A stretch of DNA of 64,000 bases from Saccharopolyspora spinosa NRRL 18395 (GCF_000194155.1 NZ_GL877879.1:1358767-1422766); one strand, 5' to 3'. Positions 1 to 7,216 are shown, numbered from the stretch's first letter. Program-made: numbers and translations. Notes: generated from the sequence alone by a model not told the origin.

Positions 1-210
1 CAGCTCGGCCAGCCGCGCGCCCACCGCGCCGCCGGAGGGCAGCACGGCCAGCGTCGGCACGCCGGCCGCGGCCAGCGCGCGGGCCACGTTCACTCCCTTG
101 CCGCCCGGGTCCAGGTGCGCCCGGAAGGCTCGGTGCACCGCACCTGGAACCAGCCGGTCCACCTGGACGGTGCGGTCCAGGCTCGGGTTCGGCGTCACGG
201 TCACGATCAC
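1..210 (-). CDS. fruK: 1-phosphofructokinase (FruK), N-terminal 70 residues only
   Basis: Reading leftward from a GTG at 210, the translation opens MIVTVTPNPSLDRTVQVD and continues to a PGGKGVNVARAL motif. That combination is typical of PfkB-family 1-phosphofructokinases, which phosphorylate fructose-1-phosphate to fructose-1,6-bisphosphate after PTS uptake. The gene runs off the left edge, so the catalytic C-terminal half is not seen. Its GTG overlaps the TGA of the upstream DeoR-type regulator by four bases, which implies translational coupling in a fruR-fruK operon. A PTS fructose permease may follow outside the window (inference). Confidence 0.88.
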   Translation of the reverse strand, partial: MIVTVTPNPSLDRTVQVDRLVPGAVHRAFRAHLDPGGKGVNVARALAAAGVPTLAVLPSGGAVGARLAEL

Positions 211-968
211 GCCAGCACCACTTCCGCTTCGATCTGTTCGAGCTCGCCGAGCGCCGCCTCGTCGAGGCCCTCGTCGGTCACCACGACGTCGATCTCGGAC
301 AGCTCGGCGAACCGGCTGAACTGGTCGTCGCCGTACTTGCTGTGGTCGGCCAGCAGCACCCGCCTGCGGCAGGCGGCCACCATCGCCGCCTTCACCGCGG
401 ACTCCGCCGGGTCCGGGGTGGTGCAGCCGCGGGCGGCCGAGAAGCCGTTGGCGCCGAAGAACCCCACATCGATGGTGAGGCCGCGCAGCACGTCGAGTGC
501 CCAGGACTCAACCGTCGCCAGCGTGGTGCCGCGGATCCGCCCGCCGAGCAGGTGCACGTTGTAGTTGTTGCGGGTGGCCAGCTGGTTGGCCACCGGCAGT
601 GAGTTGGTGACGACGGTCAGCTCGCGGTCGGCGGGCAGCAGGCCCGCCAGCCGCGCGGTCGTGGTGCCCGCGTCCAGCAGCACGGTGCCCCGGCTGGGCA
701 CCCGGTCCAGCGCGGCGCGGGCGATGCGCTCCTTCTCGCTGGCATTGGTCTGGTCTCGCAGCGACACCCCGGGTTCGAAGTCGAGCCGCTCGACCGGGAT
801 GGCGCCGCCGTAGACGCGCCGCACCAGGCCTTGGCGTTCGAGCGCGGCGAGATCACGGCGGATGGTCTCGGGTGCCACCTCGAACTCGGCCGCTGCGGCG
901 GTGACGTCGATGCGCCCGTCGCGTCGTGCCCGCTGCGCCAGCAGCTGCTGGCGCTCCGCCCCGTACAT
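207..968 (-). CDS. DeoR-family transcriptional regulator of the fructose operon (FruR-like)
   Basis: This 253-residue protein has the standard DeoR layout. An N-terminal winged helix-turn-helix (about residues 5-58) includes ETIRRDLAALERQG and VRRVYGGA. A sugar-phosphate sensing DeoRC domain (about 75-235) carries LLDAGTTTARLA and the late DHSKYG motif. A GGAGG ribosome site lies a few bases before the ATG at 968. The stop overlaps fruK, so it most likely autoregulates this fru operon and responds to a fructose phosphate. That role is inferred from family and position. The 217 bp between it and the divergent exonuclease gene should hold both promoters. Confidence 0.88.
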   Translation of the reverse strand: MYGAERQQLLAQRARRDGRIDVTAAAAEFEVAPETIRRDLAALERQGLVRRVYGGAIPVERLDFEPGVSLRDQTNASEKERIARAALDRVPSRGTVLLDAGTTTARLAGLLPADRELTVVTNSLPVANQLATRNNYNVHLLGGRIRGTTLATVESWALDVLRGLTIDVGFFGANGFSAARGCTTPDPAESAVKAAMVAACRRRVLLADHSKYGDDQFSRFAELSEIDVVVTDEGLDEAALGELEQIEAEVVLA

Positions 969-1185
969 GCCCGTTGTCCTCCGGTTAATGTCTGGTGTTG
1001 CTTGATTGTGCCCCTTGTTGCCGTATTGTCAAGGCTTCGAGACACGAGGCGCGGTGGCGAATTCCGGGCATCCGCCACCGCGCCGATTCCGGGGGCCCGG
1101 ATCGTCGAGGTCCCCGGCATGGGGCACGCGCCTGCCCGGCAGGTCGTGCACACCGGTGGGCGAGGACGTGACAAGCTGGCGAACT

Positions 1186-2118
1186 GTGACTGGTCCCCTG
1201 ATGCTTGTCGATTCAGCCGGGTTGTGGTTCCGCTCGTACTACGCCCTACCCGATTCGCTGACCGCCCCGGACGGCACGCCGGTGAATTCGGTGCGCGGTT
1301 TCTGCGACATGCTCGCCAAGCTGATCACCGACCGGCGCCCGTCGCGGCTGGTGGCGTGCCTGGACAACGACTGGCGGCCGCAGTTCCGCGTCGACGCGCT
1401 GCCGTCCTACAAGGCGCACCGCGTCGCCGAGGACGACCCAGCGGCCGAAGAGGTCCCGGACACGCTGTCCCCGCAGATCCCGGTGATCCTCGAAGTCCTC
1501 GACGCGGCGGGCATCGCCACCGCCGAAGCCGAGGGCTACGAGGCCGACGACGTCATCGGCGCGCTGGCCGACCGCGAGGACCGAGACCCGGTGGAGGTCG
1601 TCACCGGCGACCGGGACCTGTTCCAGCTGGTGCGCACGCAGCCCACCGCTGTCCGGGTGGTCTACGTCGGCGCAGGCTTGGCGAAGGCGCAGGACTACGG
1701 ACCGGCCGAACTAGCGGAGAAGTACGCCCTGTCGGCCGACCGCGCCGGCGACGACTACGCGGAAATGGCGGTGCTGCGCGGAGATCCGTCGGACGGGCTG
1801 CCCGGGGTGGCGGGCATCGGCGAGAAGACGGCGGCGAAGCTGATCACCCAGTTCGGCTCGCTGGAAGCGCTCCTCGCGGCGGCCGAGAGCGCCGATTCCC
1901 GCCTGACCCCAAGGATCCGGGGCAAGCTCGCGGAAGCGGCCGACTACCTGGCCGCGGCCCCGTCGGTGGTCCGCGTGGCCCGCGATGCCCCGGTGGTCCA
2001 GGACCGCCCGGATGCGCTCCCGCAGTCCCCTGTGGACACCGACCGCCTGCGCGAGCTCCAACGCGCCTGGGGCCTGGGTGCCAGCATCGACCGCCTGATC
2101 GCGGCCATGACCCCCTGA
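1186..2118 (+). CDS. 5'-3' exonuclease (DNA polymerase I N-terminal-like flap nuclease)
   Basis: A stand-alone 5'-3' exonuclease of about 310 residues, like the small nuclease half of DNA polymerase I (Mtb Rv2090 type). Visible motifs are LMLVDSAGLWFRSYYA at the N-terminus, YKAHR, the metal-binding acidic clusters EGYEADDVIG and VVTGDRDLFQLV, and the helix-hairpin-helix LPGVAGIGEKTAAKLI that binds DNA. It probably removes RNA primers or flaps. A GTG at 1186 is chosen because MTGPLMLVDSAG matches the family start; ATG 1201 or GTG 1168 are alternatives. It is divergent from the DeoR gene. Confidence 0.85.
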   Translation: MTGPLMLVDSAGLWFRSYYALPDSLTAPDGTPVNSVRGFCDMLAKLITDRRPSRLVACLDNDWRPQFRVDALPSYKAHRVAEDDPAAEEVPDTLSPQIPVILEVLDAAGIATAEAEGYEADDVIGALADREDRDPVEVVTGDRDLFQLVRTQPTAVRVVYVGAGLAKAQDYGPAELAEKYALSADRAGDDYAEMAVLRGDPSDGLPGVAGIGEKTAAKLITQFGSLEALLAAAESADSRLTPRIRGKLAEAADYLAAAPSVVRVARDAPVVQDRPDALPQSPVDTDRLRELQRAWGLGASIDRLIAAMTP

Positions 2119-2194
2119 GCCGTTCACGGGTGAAGGCACCTCTCAACGAAAGGCCGGGCTTGCCGAACGGGAAGCTGCCGGGCGAAGGGCGCAC

Positions 2195-2350
2195 CTAACG
2201 GCCGCGGATCGGGTCGTGCGCGCAGAACACCTCGATCTCGCCCCGGTGAGCGGTCACCAGGTCGTGCAGCCGGCCCTGGTTCCGCTTCCGCTGCGGGCCG
2301 TCTTCCTGGGCCCGGTTCTGGAATTGGCGCAGCACCGGCGTGCAATGTGG
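2195..2350 (-). pseudogene. Possible 3' remnant of a metallo-hydrolase gene
   Basis: The minus strand encodes a short stretch ending AHRGEIEVFCAHDPIRGR. An IEVFCAHDP-type ending is typical of the C-terminus of MBL-fold metallo-hydrolases. No upstream MBL core (HxHxDH) is present, and the Eis-like gene begins the next real coding region. I read this as the broken tail of a lost gene, but it could be chance coding in high-GC DNA. Confidence 0.3.
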
Positions 2351-2449
2351 ACTGTCCGCATCAAATTTCTTCCGTCCAAACGCTTTCGAGCAGTTCCGCC
2401 AGCTGATCACCCACCGTCCGCAACGCCGCGACATTCCGCGGGATGGCGC

Positions 2450-3646
2450 TCAGAAGCTGGTGCCGCACCAAGGCGGTACGACGGTGGCGAACAGGGAGTC
2501 CGCCGCCGGGACGGCCGCCGGGTCGTGCGCCTGGATGCGGCCCGCCGCCACGAGCGCCGACGCGGACTGGTCACCCAGGTACAGCGCCGCGAGCGTGGCA
2601 ACGTCGAAGCTGAGCTGGGGTTCGCCGGAACACCGGTGCACGCCGTCCGGGGCGACGCGGTAGCGGCCTTCGTTCTCCGGCAGGAACGCGTCGCGAACCT
2701 CGACCACCACCGGCTCGGCCGCGCCGAAGGTCCGCGCGCGAAAGGCGGCGAGCACGTCCACCAAGCGCACCCAAAGGTCGTCCTCGACCGTGGTGATCCG
2801 GCACTGGCGGCGATCGGTCAGCCACCACTCCAGCGGCTCGTCCACCGGCCGGATCCCGGCCACCAGCCGGTCCGCCAGGTCGAGGTCGAGCAGGAAGCGC
2901 CACAGCTCCGCCGCCGCCGTGGCATCGGCCGCCGAAACGTCGATGACCCGCACCGTGATGGACCAGTTGTCGTCGGTCTTCGGCTCGTAGATGACGAACC
3001 CATCGTCCACCCCGTCCTCGTCGGCGTGCACGGCGACGGTGAGTCCCTTGCCCCACATCGACCACCGGGCCGACCACCAGGCGTCGGCGCGCCCGATCCG
3101 GCCCGGCCGGTCCAGGCCGCACCGCTCGTAGATGGCCGGCAGGAGCGGCTCCGCCTTCGCCTGGTCCACGAGCCGCACCCGGCCGCCGCGCGGCACCTCG
3201 GCGCGCACCGCCACGCTGGGCCGGTCCAGCTCCACCCTCCGGCACCTGGTAGCCACGCCGTAACCGAACCGCTCGTAGATCACCGCTTCGGACGCGTGCA
3301 GCATGGCCACGGCTTCGCCGCGCTCGCGCACCTCCTCGAGCTGCGCGCGCATCAGCGACGTCAGCACCCCGCGACGCGTCTGGTCGGCGCGGACCCCGAC
3401 ACCCGTCACCGCGCCCGCCGGCAGCCGCCGACCGCCCGGCACCGCCAGCACGTTCGTAATCGTTCTCGTCGTCCCGGCCAGCTCACCGTCGACGAACGCC
3501 CCCAGCACCCGGCCCGGCTCGTACAAGGCCGCGTTGCCCGCCCACTCCTCGTCGCTCAACGGCTGCCAGAGCAGGGCACGGCGGAACAGGTCGTTCGCCC
3601 CACGGAACCCGGATTCGGGCAACGCGCGCACTTCGTGCCGACTCAC
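2450..3646 (-). CDS. Eis-like GNAT N-acetyltransferase
   Basis: This 398-residue protein matches the Eis (enhanced intracellular survival) family of multi-acetylating GNAT enzymes. It has a GNAT domain with the acetyl-CoA loop VGVRADQTRRGVLTSLM (about residues 83-99), the IYERFGYG motif (123-130) that holds the Tyr proposed as general acid, a second degenerate GNAT fold, and an SCP2-like C-terminal domain. It ends in Phe (...WCGTSF), matching the family's use of the C-terminal carboxylate as catalytic base. Known relatives acetylate aminoglycosides or protein lysines; the substrate here is unknown. It stands alone, with DUF4333 upstream on the same strand. Confidence 0.85.
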   Translation of the reverse strand: MSRHEVRALPESGFRGANDLFRRALLWQPLSDEEWAGNAALYEPGRVLGAFVDGELAGTTRTITNVLAVPGGRRLPAGAVTGVGVRADQTRRGVLTSLMRAQLEEVRERGEAVAMLHASEAVIYERFGYGVATRCRRVELDRPSVAVRAEVPRGGRVRLVDQAKAEPLLPAIYERCGLDRPGRIGRADAWWSARWSMWGKGLTVAVHADEDGVDDGFVIYEPKTDDNWSITVRVIDVSAADATAAAELWRFLLDLDLADRLVAGIRPVDEPLEWWLTDRRQCRITTVEDDLWVRLVDVLAAFRARTFGAAEPVVVEVRDAFLPENEGRYRVAPDGVHRCSGEPQLSFDVATLAALYLGDQSASALVAAGRIQAHDPAAVPAADSLFATVVPPWCGTSF

Positions 3647-3689
3647 GCCAGCGATCTTGCCTGCCTCCCCGGCAGGCGTCGACCGAATT

Positions 3690-4283
3690 TCACTTGGGGT
3701 GGCCGACCTCGTAAACGCCCTTCTCGTTCTTGACCGTCACCGTGACGGTCTTGGTCGCCGTGTCGACGCTGACCTTGCAGTCGAAGCGCTGACCGACCGC
3801 CACCGGCTGCCCGCTCGGGCAGCTGACGTTCCCGACCCCCCGCAGCCCGTAGGAGCCTTTCAGGGTCTGTGTGACGCCCTTCTCCACGCTGGCCGCGTCG
3901 AACACCGGCCGCATGAACCAGCCCGGCGTGACGAACCCGAGCACCAGCACCACGCCGACCACGAGGACCGCACCGATCCCGCCGAGCACCCACGGCAGCG
4001 CCGAGCGCTTCTTCTTCGGCCGTTCGAACTGGTCGAACCGCCCGAAGCCGCCCGGTGCCGGGTCCTGCCCGCCCTGCGGGTACTGCGGCTGGCCGTAGCC
4101 GTAAGGCTGCTGCTGGGGCGGTTGCGGCGGCCGCTGGGGTGGTTGCCGCGGCGCGAAACCACCCGGCTGCGGATAGCCCGGCGCCGCAGGCCGCATCCCA
4201 GGCCCCTGGGGTTGCGGCCCCCACTGGGGATAGCCCCCCGGCGGGCCGTAGTTCTGATATGTGCAGAACTTACTCTCGACCAT
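3690..4283 (-). CDS. Single-pass membrane protein with DUF4333 extracytoplasmic domain
   Basis: A Gly/Pro/Gln-rich cytoplasmic N-terminus (about 1-95) is followed by a basic stop (RPKKKRSALPW), one hydrophobic helix (LGGIGAVLVVGVVLVLGFV) and an outside domain with two Cys. That domain ends in the DUF4333 pattern (TQTLKGSYGLRG...VSCPSG...FDCKVSVD). ATG 4283 is chosen because AGGA sits nine bases upstream and the protein then begins MVESKFCTYQNYG. Function is unknown. By position it corresponds to the membrane protein Rv2091c next to helY in mycobacteria, so the DNA from 4370 to about 8838 looks like an insertion between the two. Confidence 0.75.
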   Translation of the reverse strand: MVESKFCTYQNYGPPGGYPQWGPQPQGPGMRPAAPGYPQPGGFAPRQPPQRPPQPPQQQPYGYGQPQYPQGGQDPAPGGFGRFDQFERPKKKRSALPWVLGGIGAVLVVGVVLVLGFVTPGWFMRPVFDAASVEKGVTQTLKGSYGLRGVGNVSCPSGQPVAVGQRFDCKVSVDTATKTVTVTVKNEKGVYEVGHPK

Positions 4284-4369
4284 GTGGCGAAGTCCTAAGG
4301 GCATCGGCACCGTCTGGTAAGTGCCTGGGCGGGTCATGTTCCGAACTCGGGGTTTGTCCGTAGAGTCCT

Positions 4370-4438
4370 CGGGCGTGTCTCGGAGCAAGATACAGCCCCA
4401 CACCTGAAATGATGTGGGGCTGTCTTGTTCTTCCACGG
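4370..4438. repeat. Direct repeat A, copy 1 (69 bp, contains a strong hairpin)
   Basis: This segment recurs at 6125-6192 with a single G missing. Its centre is an inverted repeat (ACAGCCCCAC ... GTGGGGCTGT) extended by AAGA/TCTT-like flanks, so either strand can form a long stem. The two copies bracket the borosin genes. It could act as a terminator or as the boundary of a mobilised cassette. Confidence 0.9.
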
Positions 4439-4725
4439 TTTACGTGGTCTGTCTGATAGCCCTCATGGAGGTCGGCGGGAAGAGGACTGCGCTCCGCCCG
4501 GACCGCAGCACACATGCGCGGCCACTTCCCGGAGACCGGCCGGGGTCTGGGGGCGACACTGAGCGCCCCAGGTTTTCACCATTAGCCGCGGACGACTTCG
4601 CTCTTTTTCCTCACCTGATCAGGGGGTTCGCTCTGCGAGCTGGCGCGCAGTGATTTTTAGTGCTTGTGGGCGTATCGGGCGACTGCGGTCGCCGAGGAAT
4701 TCGGACAAGGTGCGGAGGTCGCAGC

Positions 4726-5811
4726 ATGTCGGCGGGGTCGCTGGTCGTGGTCGGTACAGGCATTAGAGGCATCGGGCAGTTGACCTACGAGGCTGCGGGG
4801 TGGATCGAGCAGGCCGACCATGTCGCGTACTGCCTGTCCGACCCTGTGACCGAGGTGTGGATTCAAGAACACAGCAGGTCCTCTGAGGATCTGCAGGTGT
4901 TCTACGGCAACGACAAGCCGCGTAGGGAAACCTATGCGCAGATGGTGGACGCGCTCGTCAAACCGGTACGCGGTGGTCTGACGGTGTGCGGGGTGTTCTA
5001 CGGACATCCCGGTGTGTTCGCCTATCCGGGCCACGAAGCGATCAGGGTGCTGCGGGCCGAAGGCGTTCCCGCCATGATGATGCCCGGCGTGTCGGCATTG
5101 GATTCCTTGTTCGCCGACCTGGGCGTGGACCCAGCCACGATGGGCTGTCAGGAGGTCGAGGCCACCGATCTGTTGGTGCGCAACCGAACTCTGTTGACCG
5201 AGTCACACGTGGTGATCTGGCAGGTGGGCTGTGTGGGCGATCTCGGCTTCCGCTTCGACGGCATCGACAATTCCCGCAATCGCCCGATGCTTGTCGAGTA
5301 TCTGGAGAAGTTTTACCCGCCGGAGCATCAGGTCACCCACTACCACGCGGCCCATTACCCGGTGTGTGGTCCGCTGATCCACACCGTCGCGTTGCGCGAC
5401 CTGCGTGACGAACCTCTGGACTCTGCGTCCACTCTGTACGTGCCGCCAGTTGTCGCGCCGGGCTATGACGACGACATGGCCGAACGACTGGGGATGGCCG
5501 GGAACCGGCCGCAGTCCGTCCAGTTGACCGGGACGGGAGTTCCGGACCACTATCTGCCCACTCGCTATCCCAACGCGCTTGCCACATATCTGGCTCAGCT
5601 GGCGTCGGACCCGTCCCTGCTGAGCGAGTACCTGCGTGACCCGCAGACGATGGTCACGCAGGTGCCGGACCTGGCCGACGACGAGCGCGCGGCGCTGTTG
5701 TCCGGCGAGTCGGGGTCGATCTGGATGGCAATGAAGGACACCACCACGGTGGAGCCAACCGATACTCCCTCCGGTGCACCGGAGGGACGGGGCGAGACCA
5801 CGCTCCCGTGA
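4726..5811 (+). CDS. Borosin-type peptide backbone alpha-N-methyltransferase with C-terminal substrate-binding helices
   Basis: This 361-residue SAM-dependent enzyme belongs to the tetrapyrrole-methylase fold. From memory it closely follows fungal OphMA (omphalotin). Shared features are the VGTGIRGIGQLT loop (9-20), YCLSDP (35-40), VFYGHPGVF (90-98), MPGVSALDSLFADL (119-132), CQEVEATD (141-148) and QVGCVGDL (166-173). The OphMA catalytic/SAM residues Tyr66, Arg72, Tyr76 and Tyr98 align with Tyr60, Arg66, Tyr70 and Tyr92; OphMA Tyr63 is Gln57 here. Residues about 294-337 match the helical recognition domain before the omphalotin core (VPDLADDERAALLSGESG). The tail after it is Thr/Pro/Gly/Glu-rich and is not a hydrophobic core. 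GGAGG lies eight bases before ATG 4726. A short peptide gene follows 29 bp downstream. Confidence 0.9.
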   Translation: MSAGSLVVVGTGIRGIGQLTYEAAGWIEQADHVAYCLSDPVTEVWIQEHSRSSEDLQVFYGNDKPRRETYAQMVDALVKPVRGGLTVCGVFYGHPGVFAYPGHEAIRVLRAEGVPAMMMPGVSALDSLFADLGVDPATMGCQEVEATDLLVRNRTLLTESHVVIWQVGCVGDLGFRFDGIDNSRNRPMLVEYLEKFYPPEHQVTHYHAAHYPVCGPLIHTVALRDLRDEPLDSASTLYVPPVVAPGYDDDMAERLGMAGNRPQSVQLTGTGVPDHYLPTRYPNALATYLAQLASDPSLLSEYLRDPQTMVTQVPDLADDERAALLSGESGSIWMAMKDTTTVEPTDTPSGAPEGRGETTLP

Positions 5812-5840
5812 TTGCAACCGCACGACAGGAGGACCACGAC

Positions 5841-6023
5841 ATGTCCACAGCTACTCGCACCAAGAGCCAGCCAACGACCGCGAAACCGAACCTACGCCAC
5901 GCCGTGATGGACCCCACCCGCTGCGCCACCCGCACCGCCCCTGAGCGCCCAACGACACACGTCGTCTACCACGTGATTGTCCCCCATTTCATCGTCCCGG
6001 AGTGCTCCGCCGTTGGCCGCTAA
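5841..6023 (+). CDS. Candidate borosin precursor peptide, 60 residues
   Basis: A short ORF starts at ATG 5841 with AGGAGG eight bases upstream, only 29 bp after the methyltransferase stop. The N-terminal 40 residues are hydrophilic and rich in Thr, Arg and Pro (MSTATRTKSQPTTAKPNLRH). The C-terminus turns strongly hydrophobic and beta-branched: VVYHVIVPHFIVP, then ECSAVGR. That resembles N-methylated borosin cores such as WVIVVGVIGVIG of omphalotin. The peptide has no recognisable recognition helices of its own; those sit on the enzyme. A strong hairpin follows at once. The ORF looks genuine from its RBS, spacing and composition shift; that it is the methylated substrate is inference. Confidence 0.7.
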   Translation: MSTATRTKSQPTTAKPNLRHAVMDPTRCATRTAPERPTTHVVYHVIVPHFIVPECSAVGR

Positions 6024-6029
6024 GAGATA

Positions 6030-6060
6030 GGTTGTGGGCGCCGGTGCGGAGCCCACAACC
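6030..6060 (+). terminator. Perfect 10-bp stem hairpin after the borosin peptide gene
   Basis: GGTTGTGGGC (6030-6039) pairs exactly with GCCCACAACC (6051-6060) across an 11-nt loop, starting seven bases after the peptide stop. There is no T-tract, as is usual in high-GC actinobacteria. It most likely ends the two-gene borosin transcript. Confidence 0.7.
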
Positions 6061-6080
6061 ACCCTGTCGACGCAGGCACT

Positions 6081-6126
6081 CGGCCGCCCGAATCGGCCGG
6101 GCGGCGGTCACACAGCGTCGGCGGCG
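6081..6126. repeat. Direct repeat B, copy 1: duplicate of the helY 3' end plus terminator
   Basis: These 46 bp match 8838-8883 with two mismatches. The second copy comprises the last codons, stop codon and terminator hairpin of helY. The copy here is detached from any helicase gene. A duplicated gene end is the usual footprint of site-specific integration at a gene 3' end, so this may be a distal attachment site of an element lying between the copies. Confidence 0.8.
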
Positions 6127-6192
6127 GGCGTGTCTCGGAGCAAGATACAGCCCCACACCTGAAATGATGTGGGCTGTCTTGTTCTTCCACGG
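6125..6192. repeat. Direct repeat A, copy 2 (68 bp)
   Basis: Matches 4370-4438 except for one missing G in the hairpin. It abuts repeat B copy 1, overlapping it by two bases, so the right end of the borosin cassette and the left end of the next block share a junction. Confidence 0.9.
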
Positions 6193-6205
6193 CACTTCGG
6201 GGTGC

Positions 6206-6378
6206 CCCCGGCACGGGTGGGACCGGTTGCGGCGCGATGCCGCAACCGGTCCCATACGGCCATCACGCTGAACCGTCCCGTGCCGGGGAGCTGGGGTGGA
6301 TGGTCAGACGACGTCGGGGGGCTTCCGCCGCCTGACCATCCGTGTACCTGGCCAACCTGTCGGTAACGGCGCAGGTAC
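6206..6378. repeat. Cluster of perfect inverted repeats in a non-coding stretch
   Basis: Four dyads follow one another. An outer 12-bp stem (CCCCGGCACGGG 6206-6217 with 6277-6288) encloses a perfect 15-bp hairpin (6219-6233 with 6239-6253, 5-nt loop). Then come a 10-bp stem (GGATGGTCAG 6298-6307 with 6332-6341) and a 7-bp stem (GTACCTG 6344-6350 with 6372-6378). The stretch from 6194 to 6561 has no convincing gene. It could be a structured RNA, a two-way terminator or a replication/transfer-type DNA structure; I cannot tell which. Confidence 0.75.
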
Positions 6379-6561
6379 GGAGGGCCGTCCCCACCGAGTC
6401 AGAGGGAGAGGTTGCAGCGCGGCTAGAAGGCGGCGCACCATCCCGGGATGCCGTGCCAGCGCTTCCCGGTCATCGACCGGCAAACCGGACTCGATTAGTG
6501 GCAGGTGCCGGGTTTCCTCGAGGGTGAGCGCGCTGCTGAGGTACCTGCGGTGGGCGATCCT

Positions 6562-6753
6562 TCATGCACAGGGCCGCTCACAGGATCTAATAATCACGGT
6601 GTATTCCCTCGCCATCCACGCGGGGCCGTGGGCGTCGCGCTCGTGCTGCCCCACGACATCCGGGTCCTCGTGTTTGAACATGCACCGGTCTGCGGCGCAC
6701 TTCCACATCTCGGGGAAATCGGAAGAAAACGTCTCTGCTGGCAACTCGTCCAC
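6562..6753 (-). CDS. Small putative C2H2 zinc-finger-like protein
   Basis: A 63-residue ORF from GTG 6753 contains Cys19-x4-Cys24-x12-His37-x4-His42 within WKCAADRCMFKHEDPD, a plausible C2H2 zinc site. The composition is protein-like: acidic N-terminus, hydrophobic FPEMW, then the finger. No clear ribosome site precedes the GTG, so the exact start is uncertain. Function is unknown. Small zinc-finger proteins are common in actinophages and integrative elements, which suits this accessory region. Confidence 0.45.
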   Translation of the reverse strand: MDELPAETFSSDFPEMWKCAADRCMFKHEDPDVVGQHERDAHGPAWMAREYTVIIRSCERPCA

Positions 6754-6795
6754 CTTTATTCATCATCTCACGGCTCATGCGGTAGAGTCTTTGAT

Positions 6796-6826
6796 GGTCC
6801 CCGGCAGATAACCGCTACCGGGGCCT
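6796..6826 (-). terminator. Hairpin downstream of the 7216-6834 gene pair
   Basis: CCCCGG (6799-6804) pairs with CCGGGG (6818-6823), with partial extension outward. It lies just past the stop at 6834 of a minus-strand gene pair and probably ends that transcript. The stem is short, so confidence is modest. Confidence 0.35.
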
Positions 6827-6833
6827 TTCAGGC

Positions 6834-7064
6834 TCAAGGGTGCCGAAGGCACTTACAGCACTGCTCGATACTCTGGGAAGCCTCCCTGTTCACAACCGGG
6901 GACCCGCATAGCGAGAAACGGAAAACGCGTCCGCCTAACGTCACTTCGCGTGTGTCCGGTCCGACGCGGTGCCGCAGTGCGCGGAAAATCCCCGGATACC
7001 ATTTGTGGTCGTCCGGCTCCAGCTCCCCAGCCACAGAAAACCACGCGCTCACGGCTGGCCTCAT
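6834..7064 (-). CDS. Hypothetical protein, 76 residues
   Basis: The ATG at 7064 overlaps the stop of the upstream small ORF as ATGA, which supports real coupled translation. The sequence begins MRPAVSAWFSVAGELEPDDH and has a mixed charged/aromatic composition followed by a Cys pair near the end (EQCCKC). I do not recognise a family. The last 25 residues may be read-through into degraded DNA. Confidence 0.4.
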   Translation of the reverse strand: MRPAVSAWFSVAGELEPDDHKWYPGIFRALRHRVGPDTREVTLGGRVFRFSLCGSPVVNREASQSIEQCCKCLRHP

Positions 7065-7216
7065 GGCAGCTCTAGCTTTCGGAGCCTATCGACTATCTCA
7101 GTCAGAGTCTCAGCTTGCTTGTTCAAATCATCCTGAGATACCGCCGAATCATCGATGATCCGGTAAGCGACTCGGATGAGATCCCAGGAGATTTGTTCCA
7201 GAGCTGCATTGACCAC
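7061..7216 (-). CDS. Hypothetical helical protein, 51 residues
   Basis: From a GTG at 7216 the frame encodes an amphipathic protein with WDLIRVAYRIIDD and LTEIVDRLRKLELP, predicted to form two helices. The start is uncertain because the same frame stays open to 7351. The stop overlaps the next ATG. It is divergent from the XRE/TPR regulator; such small partners next to XRE regulators are common in Streptomyces-type loci. No function can be given. Confidence 0.4.
   Translation of the reverse strand: MVNAALEQISWDLIRVAYRIIDDSAVSQDDLNKQAETLTEIVDRLRKLELP

Noticed and set aside
4436-6255. Short ORFs created inside repeat A (minus strand, ending in IISGVGLYLAPRHAR-type sequence)
   Set aside because: They occur in both repeat copies only because the repeat is duplicated; the hairpin explains the DNA better than coding does.
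6505-7158. A 217-codon plus-strand frame through the island
   Set aside because: It has no ribosome site, a poor amino-acid pattern, and runs antisense to better-supported small ORFs and across a hairpin.
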